This document shows, one piece after another, positions 59,806 through 60,000 of a DNA stretch of 60,000 nucleotides (within the stretch, counting starts at the first letter, position 1; every line of letters begins with the position of its first letter). The position numbers and the translations under genes were made by a program. The DNA comes from Membranipora membranacea. Taxonomy: Eukaryota; Bryozoa; Gymnolaemata; Cheilostomatida; Membraniporidae. Where the stretch lies: NCBI GenBank assembly GCA_914767715.1, contig OU612074.1, forward strand, positions 15,488,062-15,548,061, in the 5' to 3' direction. The notes beneath the pieces are model-generated. The model made no database searches. It was not told the DNA's origin and saw only the letters and a program-made list of their open reading frames with translations.

Positions 59806-60000
59806 TTACTCTGAAGGGAACAGCTCTTCTCCATATTCAGCTATAAGTTTGATAGCATGATTGAGATCATCGTGTGTAGTAGTGGGATTAGATGTAATCA
59901 TCCTGAAGAAGTTAACATACTCTTTACCTTGTGGCTGGTACTGGATCATCATGGTACCACGCTTCTGCATCTCACCCTTGATGGCAGGTGCAACCTGCAG
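59806..60000 (-). CDS. GAD/CSAD-type PLP decarboxylase, C-terminal end (partial)
   Basis: Only the last 64 codons and the stop are inside the window; the rest lies beyond 60000. The reading LQVAPAIKGEMQKRGTMMIQ, then YQPQGKEYVNFFRM, ITSNPTTTHDD and a tail ending EELFPSE matches the C-terminal domain shared by glutamate decarboxylases, cysteine sulfinate decarboxylase (CSAD) and GADL1: VAP.IK..M...GT.M..YQP.G..NFFRM...NP. These PLP enzymes make GABA, hypotaurine/taurine or beta-alanine. The part seen cannot separate GAD from CSAD/GADL1, because the catalytic lysine and substrate-pocket residues are outside. The window edge cuts CTGCAG, which could be either coding or an acceptor. Confidence 0.88.
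   Translation of the reverse strand: MQVAPAIKGEMQKRGTMMIQYQPQGKEYVNFFRMITSNPTTTHDDLNHAIKLIAEYGEELFPSE

Overview
The window is animal nuclear DNA. It is AT-rich, the genes are intron-rich with GT-AG introns, introns and spacers are full of short hairpin transposons and tRNA-derived SINEs, and there are no operons or bacterial signals. The gene set (glutathione synthesis, calcineurin regulation, a synaptobrevin SNARE, a TRIQK-type membrane protein, a glutamate/cysteine-sulfinate decarboxylase) fits an invertebrate. I cannot name the phylum. Exon structures were rebuilt by hand from homology, splice sites and codon phase.

Layout: (1) 1-7248 is gene-poor with foldback repeats and two adjacent perfect palindromes. 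(2) 7249-20283 (-) is a complete 13-exon glutamate-cysteine ligase catalytic subunit (gclc). (3) 22358-25709 (+) is a complete 4-exon calcipressin/RCAN, divergent from gclc. (4) 27488-32007 (+) is a 6-exon gene for a single-pass membrane protein I do not recognise. (5) 34205-37438 (-) is a 6-exon gene for a VWA-domain protein with two C-terminal hydrophobic segments. (6) 40890-50986 (-), 5' end missing and possibly reaching 52550, is a VAMP/synaptobrevin R-SNARE. It has two interchangeable 52-nt transmembrane exons, two microexons and a luminal tail of about 70 residues. (7) 57837-59081 (+) is a 3-exon TRIQK homologue. (8) 59806-60000 (-) is the last coding part of a PLP-dependent GAD/CSAD-type decarboxylase, convergent with TRIQK.

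The genes look like independent housekeeping or signalling genes rather than a cluster. The most interesting item is the VAMP gene: its membrane anchor seems to be chosen between a VAMP2-like and a VAMP1/3-like cassette, and the exons lie among hairpin repeats. The VWA protein and the 238-residue membrane protein are the best candidates for undescribed families. At least ten repeat families are present, including one foldback element inserted in another with a target duplication. Most remaining open reading frames in introns and spacers are chance.
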